This document shows positions 1-5,117 of a stretch of 5,117 bases of DNA, in pieces. The stretch is taken from assembly GCA_002314605.1 (NCBI GenBank), contig DCGO01000135.1:39557-44673 (forward strand), written 5' to 3'. Position numbers and translations under genes: made by a program. This stretch comes from Lentisphaeria bacterium UBA1776. GTDB taxonomy: Bacteria > Verrucomicrobiota > Lentisphaeria > Victivallales > Victivallaceae. The stretch's first letter is position 1; each line of letters begins with the position of its first letter. Below the pieces are notes generated by a model. It did no database searches, had not been told where the DNA came from, and worked only from the letters and a program-made list of their open reading frames with translations.

Positions 1-43
1 GGGGGAAGGAAGAAACTTTTTTCAAAAAGTTTTTCCTTCCCCC
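1..43 (-). terminator. Long hairpin, probable typA terminator (possibly bidirectional)
   Basis: A near-perfect inverted repeat. The outer arms are GGGGGAAGGAA (1-11) and TTCCTTCCCCC (33-43). The inner arms are AAACTTTTT (13-21) and AAAAAGTTT (24-32), around a two-base TC centre, so the real loop is likely a few bases wider. Only G12 is unpaired. The hairpin starts 6 nt past the typA stop codon, which is where a terminator is expected on the minus strand. There is no separate U-tract after the stem. Instead, A and T runs form the inner stem, so it would look alike from either direction and could also stop a converging gene to the left. The arm begins at base 1, so the full element may extend outside the window. 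The structure is seen directly; the terminator role is inferred. Confidence 0.7.
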
Positions 44-49
44 ACAAGC

Positions 50-1870
50 TCACGCCTCGGCTTCTTCCATTTCGCGGACGTGCTGGCGGCGGCGTTCGAG
101 TTCGGTGAGGAGGATCTTGCGGAGGCGGATGTTGAGCGGGGTGACTTCGACGAGTTCGTCGTCGGCGATATATTCGAGCGCCTGCTCGAGGGACATTTTG
201 CGGGGCGGAGCGATCTTCAGGTTGTGGTCGCTGTAGGCCGCACGGATGTTGGTGAGCTGCTTGCCACGCTGGATGTTGACCACGAGGTCGTTGTCCTTGC
301 AGTGTTCCCCGAGGATCATGCCCTCGTAGCAGTCCACGCCGGGATCGATGAAGAAGGTTCCCCGCTGCTGGAGTCCGTCAATGGCATAGCCGGCGGCTTT
401 GCCGGAAGCCATGCTGACCATGACTCCGAAGGACCGGCGGGGGATCTCCCCCTTGCAGGGTTCGTAATGTTCGAACTGGTGGGACACCACGGCCTCGCCG
501 GCAGTCATCGTGAGGGCCTTGCCCCGGAATCCGATGAGTCCCCGGGTGGGAATGTGGAATTCCACCAGCTGGCGGGTGCCCCGGGATTCCATCTGGATCA
601 GGGCGCCCTGCCGCTGTCCGGCAAGTTCGATGATCCGTCCTGCCGATTCACTGGGAACATCCACCGACAGGCGCTCAATGGGTTCGCACTTGACGCCGTC
701 GATCTCCTTGTAGATGACCTGAGGTTTGCCGACGGCCAGTTCGTAACCCTCCCTGCGCATGGTTTCGATGAGGATGGAAAGGTGCAGGACGCCCCGGCCG
801 CTCACCCGGAAGGCGTCGCCGCTGATCTCTTCGACTTTCAGCGCCACGTCCCGCTCGGTTTCCTTGAAGAGCCGTTCCCGGAGATGACGGCTGCTGATGA
901 ATTTGCCGTCCTTGCCGAAGAAGGGGGAATCGTTGATCCGGAAAACCATGGACAACGTCGGTTCATCGATCTTGATGGGGGGCATCTGTTCCGGTGCGGA
1001 ACTGTCGGCGATGGTGTCCGATATATCGATCCCCGGGATGCCCACGATGCCGCAGAGATCGCCGCACTGGACCTGGGTGGTGTTGTTTCTGCCGAGGCCC
1101 TCAAAGGTGAAGATTTCCTTGACTTCTGCCGTCTGTTGTTTGCCGTCCCGCTTGATCAGGGTAAGAGGTTTGGTCAGGTCCAGCGTCCCCCGGTACACCC
1201 GTCCGATGCCGATACGGCCCACAAAATTGGAGTAATCCAGCGTCGCCACCTGCAGCAGCACCGGTCCCTCGACGATCTTCGGTGCCGGGATGTATTCCAG
1301 AATGGCGTCAAGGAGGGGCAGAATCGAGTCCCTGGGATCGGTCTTCAGATCCTTGACAGCCCAGCCGTCCCGGCCGCTGGCGTAGAGGGTCGGGAAATCC
1401 AGCTGTTCATCGGTGGCGTTGAGTTCGCAGAAGAGATCGAAGACTTTGTTGAGCACAATATCCACCCGGGCATCGGGCTTATCGACCTTGTTGATGACCA
1501 CCAGAGGTTTCAGGTTCAGCGCCAGGGCCTTCTCAAGCACGAACCTGGTCTGAGGCATGGGGCCCTCGGCGGCGTCCACCAGCAGGATCACACCGTCGGC
1601 AAGTTTGAGGACCCGCTCCACCTGGCCGCCGAAGTCGCTGTGTCCGGGGGTGTCGATGATGTTGATCTTGACATTCCTGTAAACGATGCTGATGTTTTTG
1701 GAGAGGATGGTGATGCCGCGCTCCCGCTCCAGATCGTTGTTGTCCAGGAAGCGCACGGCGACTTCCTGATTGTCGCGGAAAAGCTTGCTCTGCTTCATGA
1801 TCTGATCGACCAGGGTCGTCTTGCCGTGGTCCACATGAGCGATGATGGCGATGTTTCTGAGTTCACGCAT
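50..1870 (-). CDS. typA: Ribosome-associated GTPase TypA/BipA
   Basis: TypA/BipA is a translational GTPase related to EF-G and LepA. It binds the 70S ribosome and supports 50S assembly and growth in cold or stress. At 606 aa it is the usual family length. The G domain (about 1-195) has all its motifs: P-loop AHVDHGKTT (11-19), switch I RGITI (51-55), DTPGH (73-77), NKVD (127-130) and the G5-type ASG (164-166). An EF-Tu-like beta-barrel follows (about 203-290). Next are the EF-G III-like domain with NDSPFFGKDGKF (313-324), the EF-G V-like domain (about 395-475) and the BipA-specific C-terminal domain, with GMILGE (517-522) and VNIQRGK..LTNIRA (531-544). The start gives the canonical MRELRNIAIIAH, preceded at 8 nt by GGAG. 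The gene stands alone, divergent from yebC, and ends just before a hairpin. EF-G and LepA are excluded by length and the C-terminal domain. No defect is visible. Confidence 0.97.
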   Translation of the reverse strand: MRELRNIAIIAHVDHGKTTLVDQIMKQSKLFRDNQEVAVRFLDNNDLERERGITILSKNISIVYRNVKINIIDTPGHSDFGGQVERVLKLADGVILLVDAAEGPMPQTRFVLEKALALNLKPLVVINKVDKPDARVDIVLNKVFDLFCELNATDEQLDFPTLYASGRDGWAVKDLKTDPRDSILPLLDAILEYIPAPKIVEGPVLLQVATLDYSNFVGRIGIGRVYRGTLDLTKPLTLIKRDGKQQTAEVKEIFTFEGLGRNNTTQVQCGDLCGIVGIPGIDISDTIADSSAPEQMPPIKIDEPTLSMVFRINDSPFFGKDGKFISSRHLRERLFKETERDVALKVEEISGDAFRVSGRGVLHLSILIETMRREGYELAVGKPQVIYKEIDGVKCEPIERLSVDVPSESAGRIIELAGQRQGALIQMESRGTRQLVEFHIPTRGLIGFRGKALTMTAGEAVVSHQFEHYEPCKGEIPRRSFGVMVSMASGKAAGYAIDGLQQRGTFFIDPGVDCYEGMILGEHCKDNDLVVNIQRGKQLTNIRAAYSDHNLKIAPPRKMSLEQALEYIADDELVEVTPLNIRLRKILLTELERRRQHVREMEEAEA

Positions 1871-1878
1871 AAAAAAAT

Positions 1879-1882
1879 CTCC
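1879..1882 (-). promoter_or_regulatory. Ribosome binding site of typA
   Basis: On the minus strand GGAG lies 8 nt before the ATG at 1870, separated by an A/T-only spacer. It supports the chosen typA start. Confidence 0.75.
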
Positions 1883-1909
1883 GGTATTCTGGTTCTTTTA
1901 AATCTTAAT

Positions 1910-1938
1910 AATATACACCCTTTCAAGATAAATTGCAA
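1910..1938 (-). promoter_or_regulatory. Predicted sigma70-type promoter for typA
   Basis: Read on the minus strand, a -35 TTGCAA (1938-1933) is followed by a 17-nt spacer and a -10 TATATT (1915-1910). Transcription would begin near 1903 and leave a leader of about 33 nt before the typA ATG. The spacer length is ideal and the region is clearly richer in A/T than the genes. One arm of the CTTTCAAG inverted repeat lies inside the spacer. The boxes are read directly; activity is inferred. Confidence 0.6.
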
Positions 1939-1952
1939 TACGGACTTGAAAG
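1920..1952. promoter_or_regulatory. Inverted repeat spanning both promoters, candidate operator
   Basis: Perfect 8-bp arms CTTTCAAG (1920-1927) and CTTGAAAG (1945-1952) are separated by 17 bp. The right arm covers the yebC -35 box, the left arm lies in the typA promoter spacer, and the typA -35 (TTGCAA, itself a palindrome) sits almost at the centre. The arms are about 25 bp apart, roughly two and a half helical turns. A dimeric regulator bound here could act on both genes. An 8-bp pair can arise by chance in an AT-rich gap of this size, so the operator role is tentative. Confidence 0.3.
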
Positions 1953-1974
1953 AAGCCGTTAGTTGTTGTATATT
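1946..1974 (+). promoter_or_regulatory. Predicted sigma70-type promoter for the yebC operon
   Basis: A -35 TTGAAA (1946-1951), a 17-nt spacer and a -10 TATATT (1969-1974) predict a start near 1981 and a leader of about 34 nt before the yebC ATG. The geometry mirrors the divergent typA promoter. Both -10 regions share the ten bases TGTATATTAT on their own strand. This is probably the main promoter for all the rightward genes, since no later gap is long enough to hold another. Confidence 0.65.
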
Positions 1975-2015
1975 ATCAAATACATAAGTCAACCCAAAAC
2001 GAAAGGAATGCGGGT

Positions 2016-2774
2016 ATGTCCGGTCACAGCAAATGGGCGAATATCAAACATCAGAAGGATGCCGCCGACAAGAAGAAGGGGAAAATCTTTTCCCGTATCG
2101 GTAAGGAAATCATGGTCGCTGCCAAGCAGGGCGGCGGCGATGCCAATGCCAACCCCCGGCTCCGCGCCGCGCTGACGGCAGCCCGTGCCGCCAATATGCC
2201 CAACGCCAATATCGAACGGGCCATCAAAAAGGGCTGCGGCGAACTTGGCGATGTGGTGTTCAAGGAAATCGTGTACGAAGGTTATGCCCCGGGCGGCGTT
2301 GCCGTGCTGGTGGACTGCCTCACGGATAACAGCAACCGTTCCGCCAGCGAGGTCCGTTTCTGCTTTGACCGCGGCAACGGCAATATGGCCAACTCCGGTG
2401 CAGTGTCCCGCATGTTCACGCGGCAGGCGCATTTTGTGATCACCGGCGAGTGGGCCGATGAGGAAAAATTGATGGAGATTGTGCTGGATGCCGGTGCCGA
2501 GGACCTGTCCGTGGAGGACGGCGTGGCCGAGATCTGGAGCGCTCCCGGGACCTTTGAAGATATTGCCGGGGCGCTGGAGAAAGCCGGCGTGAAGTGCGAC
2601 GAGGCGGAAGTCGTCCGCCGTCCTGAAATGACCGTGGAGATTACCGATGCGGCCGTGGCCAAGCAGGTGATCCGCATGGTGGAGAGTCTGGAAGATCTGG
2701 ACGACGTCCAGATGGTCACCGCCAACTACACGCTGACCGACGAAGTCGCCGAGCAGCTTGACTCGGAGGAGTGA
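2016..2774 (+). CDS. yebC: YebC/PmpR/TACO1-family protein (translation factor or regulator)
   Basis: A 252-aa cytoplasmic protein of normal length for the YebC (DUF28) family. It was long annotated as a transcriptional regulator (PmpR in Pseudomonas). The mitochondrial relative TACO1 and recent bacterial work point to ribosome association and relief of stalling at proline-rich sequences. Family signatures are clear: N-terminal MSGHSKWANIKHQK (1-14), the basic helix around KKKGKIFSRIGKEI (19-32), NANIERAIKKG (63-73), YEGYAPGGVAVLVDCLTDN (87-105), GNMANSGAVSRMF (122-134) and C-terminal LEDLDDVQMV (225-234). The start is fixed by this N-terminus and by AAAGGA (2002-2007) 8 nt upstream; the ATG at 2008 is out of frame. 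It heads the rightward operon. The frequent neighbour ruvC is absent and a cupin gene follows after 6 nt. Family membership is certain; the molecular role here is inferred. Confidence 0.95.
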   Translation: MSGHSKWANIKHQKDAADKKKGKIFSRIGKEIMVAAKQGGGDANANPRLRAALTAARAANMPNANIERAIKKGCGELGDVVFKEIVYEGYAPGGVAVLVDCLTDNSNRSASEVRFCFDRGNGNMANSGAVSRMFTRQAHFVITGEWADEEKLMEIVLDAGAEDLSVEDGVAEIWSAPGTFEDIAGALEKAGVKCDEAEVVRRPEMTVEITDAAVAKQVIRMVESLEDLDDVQMVTANYTLTDEVAEQLDSEE

Positions 2775-2780
2775 TCCATC

Positions 2781-3137
2781 ATGATCCGCCGGAACGGAGA
2801 ATACCATACTGAACTGCGTACCGCCATGCGGGGTGGCGACGGCACCGTGAAGATCGAGCATCTTTGGGATGAAAAGCGGGAACTGCAGGACCTGAACCGC
2901 ATGTTCGGGCGGCTCACTCTGGAGCCGGGGACTTCCATCGGGTTTCACGAGCACGAGGAGGAGGCCGAAGTCTTTTTTGTGATTTCCGGTTCCGGCGAGG
3001 TCAATGACAATGGATTTCTCTCCAATGTTTCTGCGGGGGATTCCATCCTGACCGGCTTCGGCACCAGTCACAGTGTCCGCTGTACCGGTACCGAACCGCT
3101 GGTCCTCCTGGCGGTCATCACCAAGCAGAAGGCGTAA
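2781..3137 (+). CDS. Small single-domain cupin protein, substrate unknown
   Basis: A 118-aa protein made of one cupin_2 beta-barrel, with no signal peptide or membrane segment. Cupin motif 1 is exact: G50-X5-H56-X-H58-X4-E63-X6-G70. Motif 2 is partly degenerate. G86, G94 and H97 are in place, but the usual Pro is Gly (G92) and the final Asn is Cys (C101). The four expected metal ligands (H56, H58, E63, H97) are all present, so a bound divalent metal is likely. Similar stand-alone cupins share the N-terminal MIRR..E and EPGTSIGFHEH patterns; their substrates are mostly unknown. Sugar or polyketide isomerase, dioxygenase or small-molecule sensor are all possible. GGAGGA (2765-2770) lies inside the end of yebC, 10 nt before the ATG. 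The gene sits 6 nt after yebC and 2 nt before lysA, so it is surely co-transcribed with both. I cannot assign a reaction. Confidence 0.9.
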   Translation: MIRRNGEYHTELRTAMRGGDGTVKIEHLWDEKRELQDLNRMFGRLTLEPGTSIGFHEHEEEAEVFFVISGSGEVNDNGFLSNVSAGDSILTGFGTSHSVRCTGTEPLVLLAVITKQKA

Positions 3138-3139
3138 CG

Positions 3140-4366
3140 ATGATCGCCGATAAGTGTCTGCTGGGTCTGGCGGAGACGTACGGCACTCCCCTCTATGTTT
3201 ACGACGGGGACATGGTGCTGGAACACTACCGGGCGCTGTTTGAATACATCCCGCATCCCAGGCTCCGGATCCATTATGCACTGAAGGCAAATTACAATCC
3301 GGAACTCTTGAGACTCCTGCGGGACGCCGGCGTCGGACTTGATGCGGTAAGTCCTGCCGAAGTGATCCTGGCTCTGAAGCTGGGGTTTCCGGCGGAACGG
3401 ATCATTTTTACCGCCAACAATCTTACGGATGCAGAGTTTGACGAGGTCCACCGTCTGGGGGTGCTGATGAACGTCGGTTCTCTCTCCCGGCTGGAAAAAA
3501 CGGCCCGGCGTTGTCCGGGAAGCTGCATCTGCATCCGGTTCAACCCCGATGTGGTGGATGGCGACAGTGCCATGACCATGACCGGGGGCGACCTGACCAA
3601 ATTCGGGATCCTGATGGAGGATCTGCCCCGGGTCCTGGAGATCATGAAGGTCGGAAATCTGCGGGTCGTCGGACTCCATGAACATACCGGGTCGGGACTC
3701 CAGCACACCGAATCGGTGTTCCGGAGCATGCGGAACCTGATGCGTCTTGCCGCCCCGGAGAATTTTCCGGACCTGCAGTTTCTGGACTTCGGCGGCGGCT
3801 TCAAAGTTCCCTATAAACCGGACGAACACCGGGTGGATTATTCCGCCATGGGACAGGAGATCTGCAGCCTCTTCACTGATTTTGAAAAGCGTTACGGACG
3901 GGAACTGGAGATCCGTTTCGAGCCGGGGAAATACATGGTGGCCGAGTGCGGGCACCTGCTGACCCGGGTTAATACCGTGAAACACAATCACACGAGGGTC
4001 ATTGCCGGGTGCGATTCCGGGTTTCCCCAGCTGATCCGGCCCATGCTTTACGGGGCCTATCACCAGATCGACAACCTCAGCAATCCGGATGCGCCGGAGC
4101 ATCTTTATGATGTCTGCGGCAATATCTGCGAAACGGGGGACCGTTTTGCGGAACAGCGCTCCATCCCGGAGATCCGGGAGGGGGACCTGCTGGCTGTCCG
4201 CAACGGCGGAGCCTACTGTTTTTCCATGGGGGGGATCTACAACCTCCGGGCCATGCCGCCGGAAGTGGTGGTGATCGGGGGGAGAGCGAAGCTGGTCCGT
4301 CCCAGGGTGTCCAATGCGGCACTTGCGGAGGAGCTGCTTTGTCAGTGCGGAATGGAGGCAAAATGA
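3140..4366 (+). CDS. lysA: Diaminopimelate decarboxylase
   Basis: A PLP enzyme of fold type III that converts meso-2,6-diaminopimelate to L-lysine and CO2, the last step of lysine synthesis in the cytoplasm. At 408 aa it is a normal length. The alanine-racemase-like TIM barrel comes first: the PLP lysine K49 in YALKAN (46-51), HEHTGSG (180-186), the phosphate-binding glycines FGGGF (217-221) and EPGKY (261-265). The C-terminal beta domain carries IRPMLYGAYH (299-308), the active-site C330-E331 in CGNICETGD (326-334) and GAYCFSM..IYN (357-368). The HTGSG, FKVPYK and YGAYH details resemble Bacteroidota/PVC enzymes more than the E. coli or Bacillus types. The sequence SMGG (362-365) replaces the more usual SMAS. 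AGAAGG (3127-3132) lies 7 nt before the ATG. It starts 2 nt after the cupin stop and overlaps tsaB by 4 nt. The upstream gap is too short for a lysine riboswitch. A related decarboxylase specificity is possible but less likely. Confidence 0.94.
   Translation: MIADKCLLGLAETYGTPLYVYDGDMVLEHYRALFEYIPHPRLRIHYALKANYNPELLRLLRDAGVGLDAVSPAEVILALKLGFPAERIIFTANNLTDAEFDEVHRLGVLMNVGSLSRLEKTARRCPGSCICIRFNPDVVDGDSAMTMTGGDLTKFGILMEDLPRVLEIMKVGNLRVVGLHEHTGSGLQHTESVFRSMRNLMRLAAPENFPDLQFLDFGGGFKVPYKPDEHRVDYSAMGQEICSLFTDFEKRYGRELEIRFEPGKYMVAECGHLLTRVNTVKHNHTRVIAGCDSGFPQLIRPMLYGAYHQIDNLSNPDAPEHLYDVCGNICETGDRFAEQRSIPEIREGDLLAVRNGGAYCFSMGGIYNLRAMPPEVVVIGGRAKLVRPRVSNAALAEELLCQCGMEAK
4354..4358 (+). promoter_or_regulatory. 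Ribosome binding site that fixes the tsaB start
   Basis: GGAGG inside the last codons of lysA lies 4 nt before the ATG at 4363. The spacing is short, but the site is strong. It favours this ATG over an in-frame TTG at 4339, which would add eight residues not expected in the family. The ATG overlaps the lysA stop in an ATGA arrangement, so translational coupling is likely. Confidence 0.75.
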
Positions 4367-5013
4367 GCTGCTTCGGGGCCATTGATCTGGCCGGAAACCA
4401 GGCCGCATTTGCAGTGGCGGATGCTTCTGGAAAGATCCTGATCGACGCCGTCAAACCCATGCGCGGTCGGGAAGCCGCTGTACTGGCGGATTATCTGGTG
4501 AATCTTCTGGCTGAAAAAGGCCTCTCCATCCGGGATGCGGACCACTGGACGGTGGGATCTGGGCCCGGGAGTTTCACCGGGATGCGTCTTGCGTCGTCGC
4601 TGGTCAAGGGCTGGTGTTTCGACCGGCCGGAGGTGCGGACGAGGTGTGTTCCCACGGCACTCATTGCTTCCCAGGGGGGCACGGCGGACTCCATGGGGGT
4701 TCTGCAGGATGGCCGCAATCAGGAGATGCTGGTTTTCGGCCTGAAAAAGTCCGGAAGGGGCTACGCTCCGGACGGGTTTACGGCTGTATGGAACCGGGAA
4801 CAGGCGGAGGCGGGTTTGCCGGAGGCCGGATTCAAAACTTACGCCGTCTTTGCGTCCGACGAGGCGGCGGTCAGAAAACTTCTGCCGGAAGATATTTCCG
4901 GGGAACTGCAGGTGGTCAAAAAATATTCTGCGGTCCCGCTTCTCCAGTCGGACCTTCCTTTCGACAACGATCTGGACAAACTTGTCTATATCCGCCCCGC
5001 CGTCTTCTCCTGA
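4363..5013 (+). CDS. tsaB: tRNA threonylcarbamoyladenosine biosynthesis protein TsaB (divergent)
   Basis: TsaB is the non-catalytic ASKHA-fold partner of TsaD. With TsaE it supports transfer of threonylcarbamoyl from TC-AMP to A37 of ANN-decoding tRNAs in the cytoplasm. The protein is 216 aa, slightly under the usual 220-235. The diagnostic GPGSFTGMR (67-75) is intact, preceded by W62 and followed by the helix ASSLVKGWC. The N-terminal strand FGAIDLAGNQAAFAV (4-18) matches the family's AIDTS segment but lacks the usual Thr/Ser. VLQDGRNQEMLVF (113-125) corresponds to the family DAR..EVY strand, and LVYIRPAVF (207-215) to the usual C-terminal end. The HS(E/R) pattern after the first strands is missing. 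It overlaps lysA by 4 nt. TsaD is excluded because its HxxxH metal site is absent and the protein is too short. Family assignment is firm; the divergence could mean altered partner contacts. Confidence 0.87.
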   Translation: MSCFGAIDLAGNQAAFAVADASGKILIDAVKPMRGREAAVLADYLVNLLAEKGLSIRDADHWTVGSGPGSFTGMRLASSLVKGWCFDRPEVRTRCVPTALIASQGGTADSMGVLQDGRNQEMLVFGLKKSGRGYAPDGFTAVWNREQAEAGLPEAGFKTYAVFASDEAAVRKLLPEDISGELQVVKKYSAVPLLQSDLPFDNDLDKLVYIRPAVFS

Positions 5014-5064
5014 TTGATGGAGCCCCCCATCCGGGATATGCCGGCGGGTCCGCAGAGAGGGACA

Positions 5065-5117
5065 TTGCAGTCGCTCCAGGATTTTGAGGCTGCTACCCGA
5101 AGTGGTAACAGCCGAAA
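5065..5117 (+). CDS. Possible start of a further gene, cut by the window end
   Basis: A frame without stops runs from 5014 past the window edge, and an ATG at 5017 or 5038 or a TTG at 5065 could open it. The TTG is preferred because GAGG (5057-5060) lies 4 nt before it, the same spacing as at tsaB. The ATG at 5017 has no visible Shine-Dalgarno site. From the TTG the protein would begin MQSLQDFEAATRSGNSR. This faintly resembles the N-terminus of anthranilate synthase component I (TrpE), where a phrase like EEF..LA..GN comes before PVYRE, but only about 17 residues are visible. The frame is also in phase with the tsaB stop, so it could be chance. I see no other gene after 5013. Confidence 0.3.
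   Translation, partial: MQSLQDFEAATRSGNSR
5088..5113. repeat. Small inverted repeat (hairpin) after tsaB
   Basis: GGCTGCTACC (5088-5097) and GGTAACAGCC (5104-5113) form a 10-bp stem around a 6-nt loop. On the plus strand the stem has one C-A mismatch. On the minus strand the same position is a U-G wobble and the stem is complete. Neither side has a T-run, so an ordinary intrinsic terminator is unlikely. It may just be coding sequence of a downstream gene. Confidence 0.35.

Noticed and set aside
80..1987. A 635-codon open frame on the plus strand, antisense to typA
   Set aside because: It lies almost wholly inside typA, which matches its family from end to end. Its translation is rich in Asp, Gly, His and Val with no family motif, as expected from the mirror of GC-rich codons.
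3100..3145. Lysine riboswitch upstream of lysA
   Set aside because: Only 2 nt separate the cupin stop from the lysA start, and the leader before yebC is about 34 nt; neither can hold the aptamer.
4339..4362. Upstream TTG start for tsaB
   Set aside because: It adds eight residues not expected in TsaB and has no Shine-Dalgarno site, while the ATG at 4363 has GGAGG.
1989..4408. Two long minus-strand open frames (433 and 446 codons) opposite yebC-cupin and cupin-lysA-tsaB
   Set aside because: They shadow well-supported genes, lack ribosome sites and have low-complexity, His/Arg/Pro-rich translations. Long antisense frames are common in GC-rich coding DNA.
5088..5113. Intrinsic terminator after tsaB
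   Set aside because: No T-run follows the stem on either strand; the plus side continues with GAAA and the minus side with TCAAAAT.
5011..5117. Stop-codon readthrough or selenocysteine at the tsaB TGA
   Set aside because: TsaB already reaches its usual C-terminal end before the TGA, and a downstream in-phase frame is expected by chance one time in three.
1..5117. A defence island, mobile element or CRISPR array
   Set aside because: All complete genes are core metabolic or translation families apart from one small cupin; no direct repeats, transposase or integrase motifs were seen.

Overview
This GC-rich window reads as a compact bacterial chromosome segment. A single gene (typA/bipA) runs leftward. 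A tight rightward gene string runs yebC – cupin – lysA – tsaB, then what may be the first codons of one more gene. I see no mobile element, CRISPR array, tRNA or rRNA. Every complete gene belongs to a recognisable family, so the window looks like ordinary core genome. The unusual parts are the gene order, the shared divergent control region and the flanking hairpins.

Layout: positions 1-43 hold a long, almost perfect hairpin that probably terminates typA. typA fills 50-1870 on the minus strand. The 145-bp AT-rich gap at 1871-2015 holds two back-to-back sigma70-type promoters, each with a 17-bp spacer, and an 8-bp inverted repeat placed across both. From 2016 the rightward genes are packed closely: yebC, 6-nt gap, cupin, 2-nt gap, lysA, 4-nt overlap, tsaB. 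After the tsaB stop at 5013, the last ~100 bases carry an open frame that runs off the window and a small hairpin.

Organism: LysA resembles the DAP decarboxylases of Bacteroidota and of the Planctomycetes-Verrucomicrobia-Lentisphaerae (PVC) group. The clear Shine-Dalgarno sites, classical -35/-10 boxes and GC-rich codons do not fit Bacteroidota. A PVC bacterium, perhaps of Lentisphaerota/Victivallales type, is my best guess from motif memory. It is an inference and I did not test it by search.

How the genes fit together: TypA (ribosome-associated GTPase), YebC (TACO1-family, translation or regulation) and TsaB (t6A37 tRNA modification) all bear on translation. LysA makes lysine from meso-diaminopimelate. 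The cupin is a small metal-binding-type protein of unknown substrate. The spacing implies one yebC-cupin-lysA-tsaB transcript, with typA divergent from the same control region.
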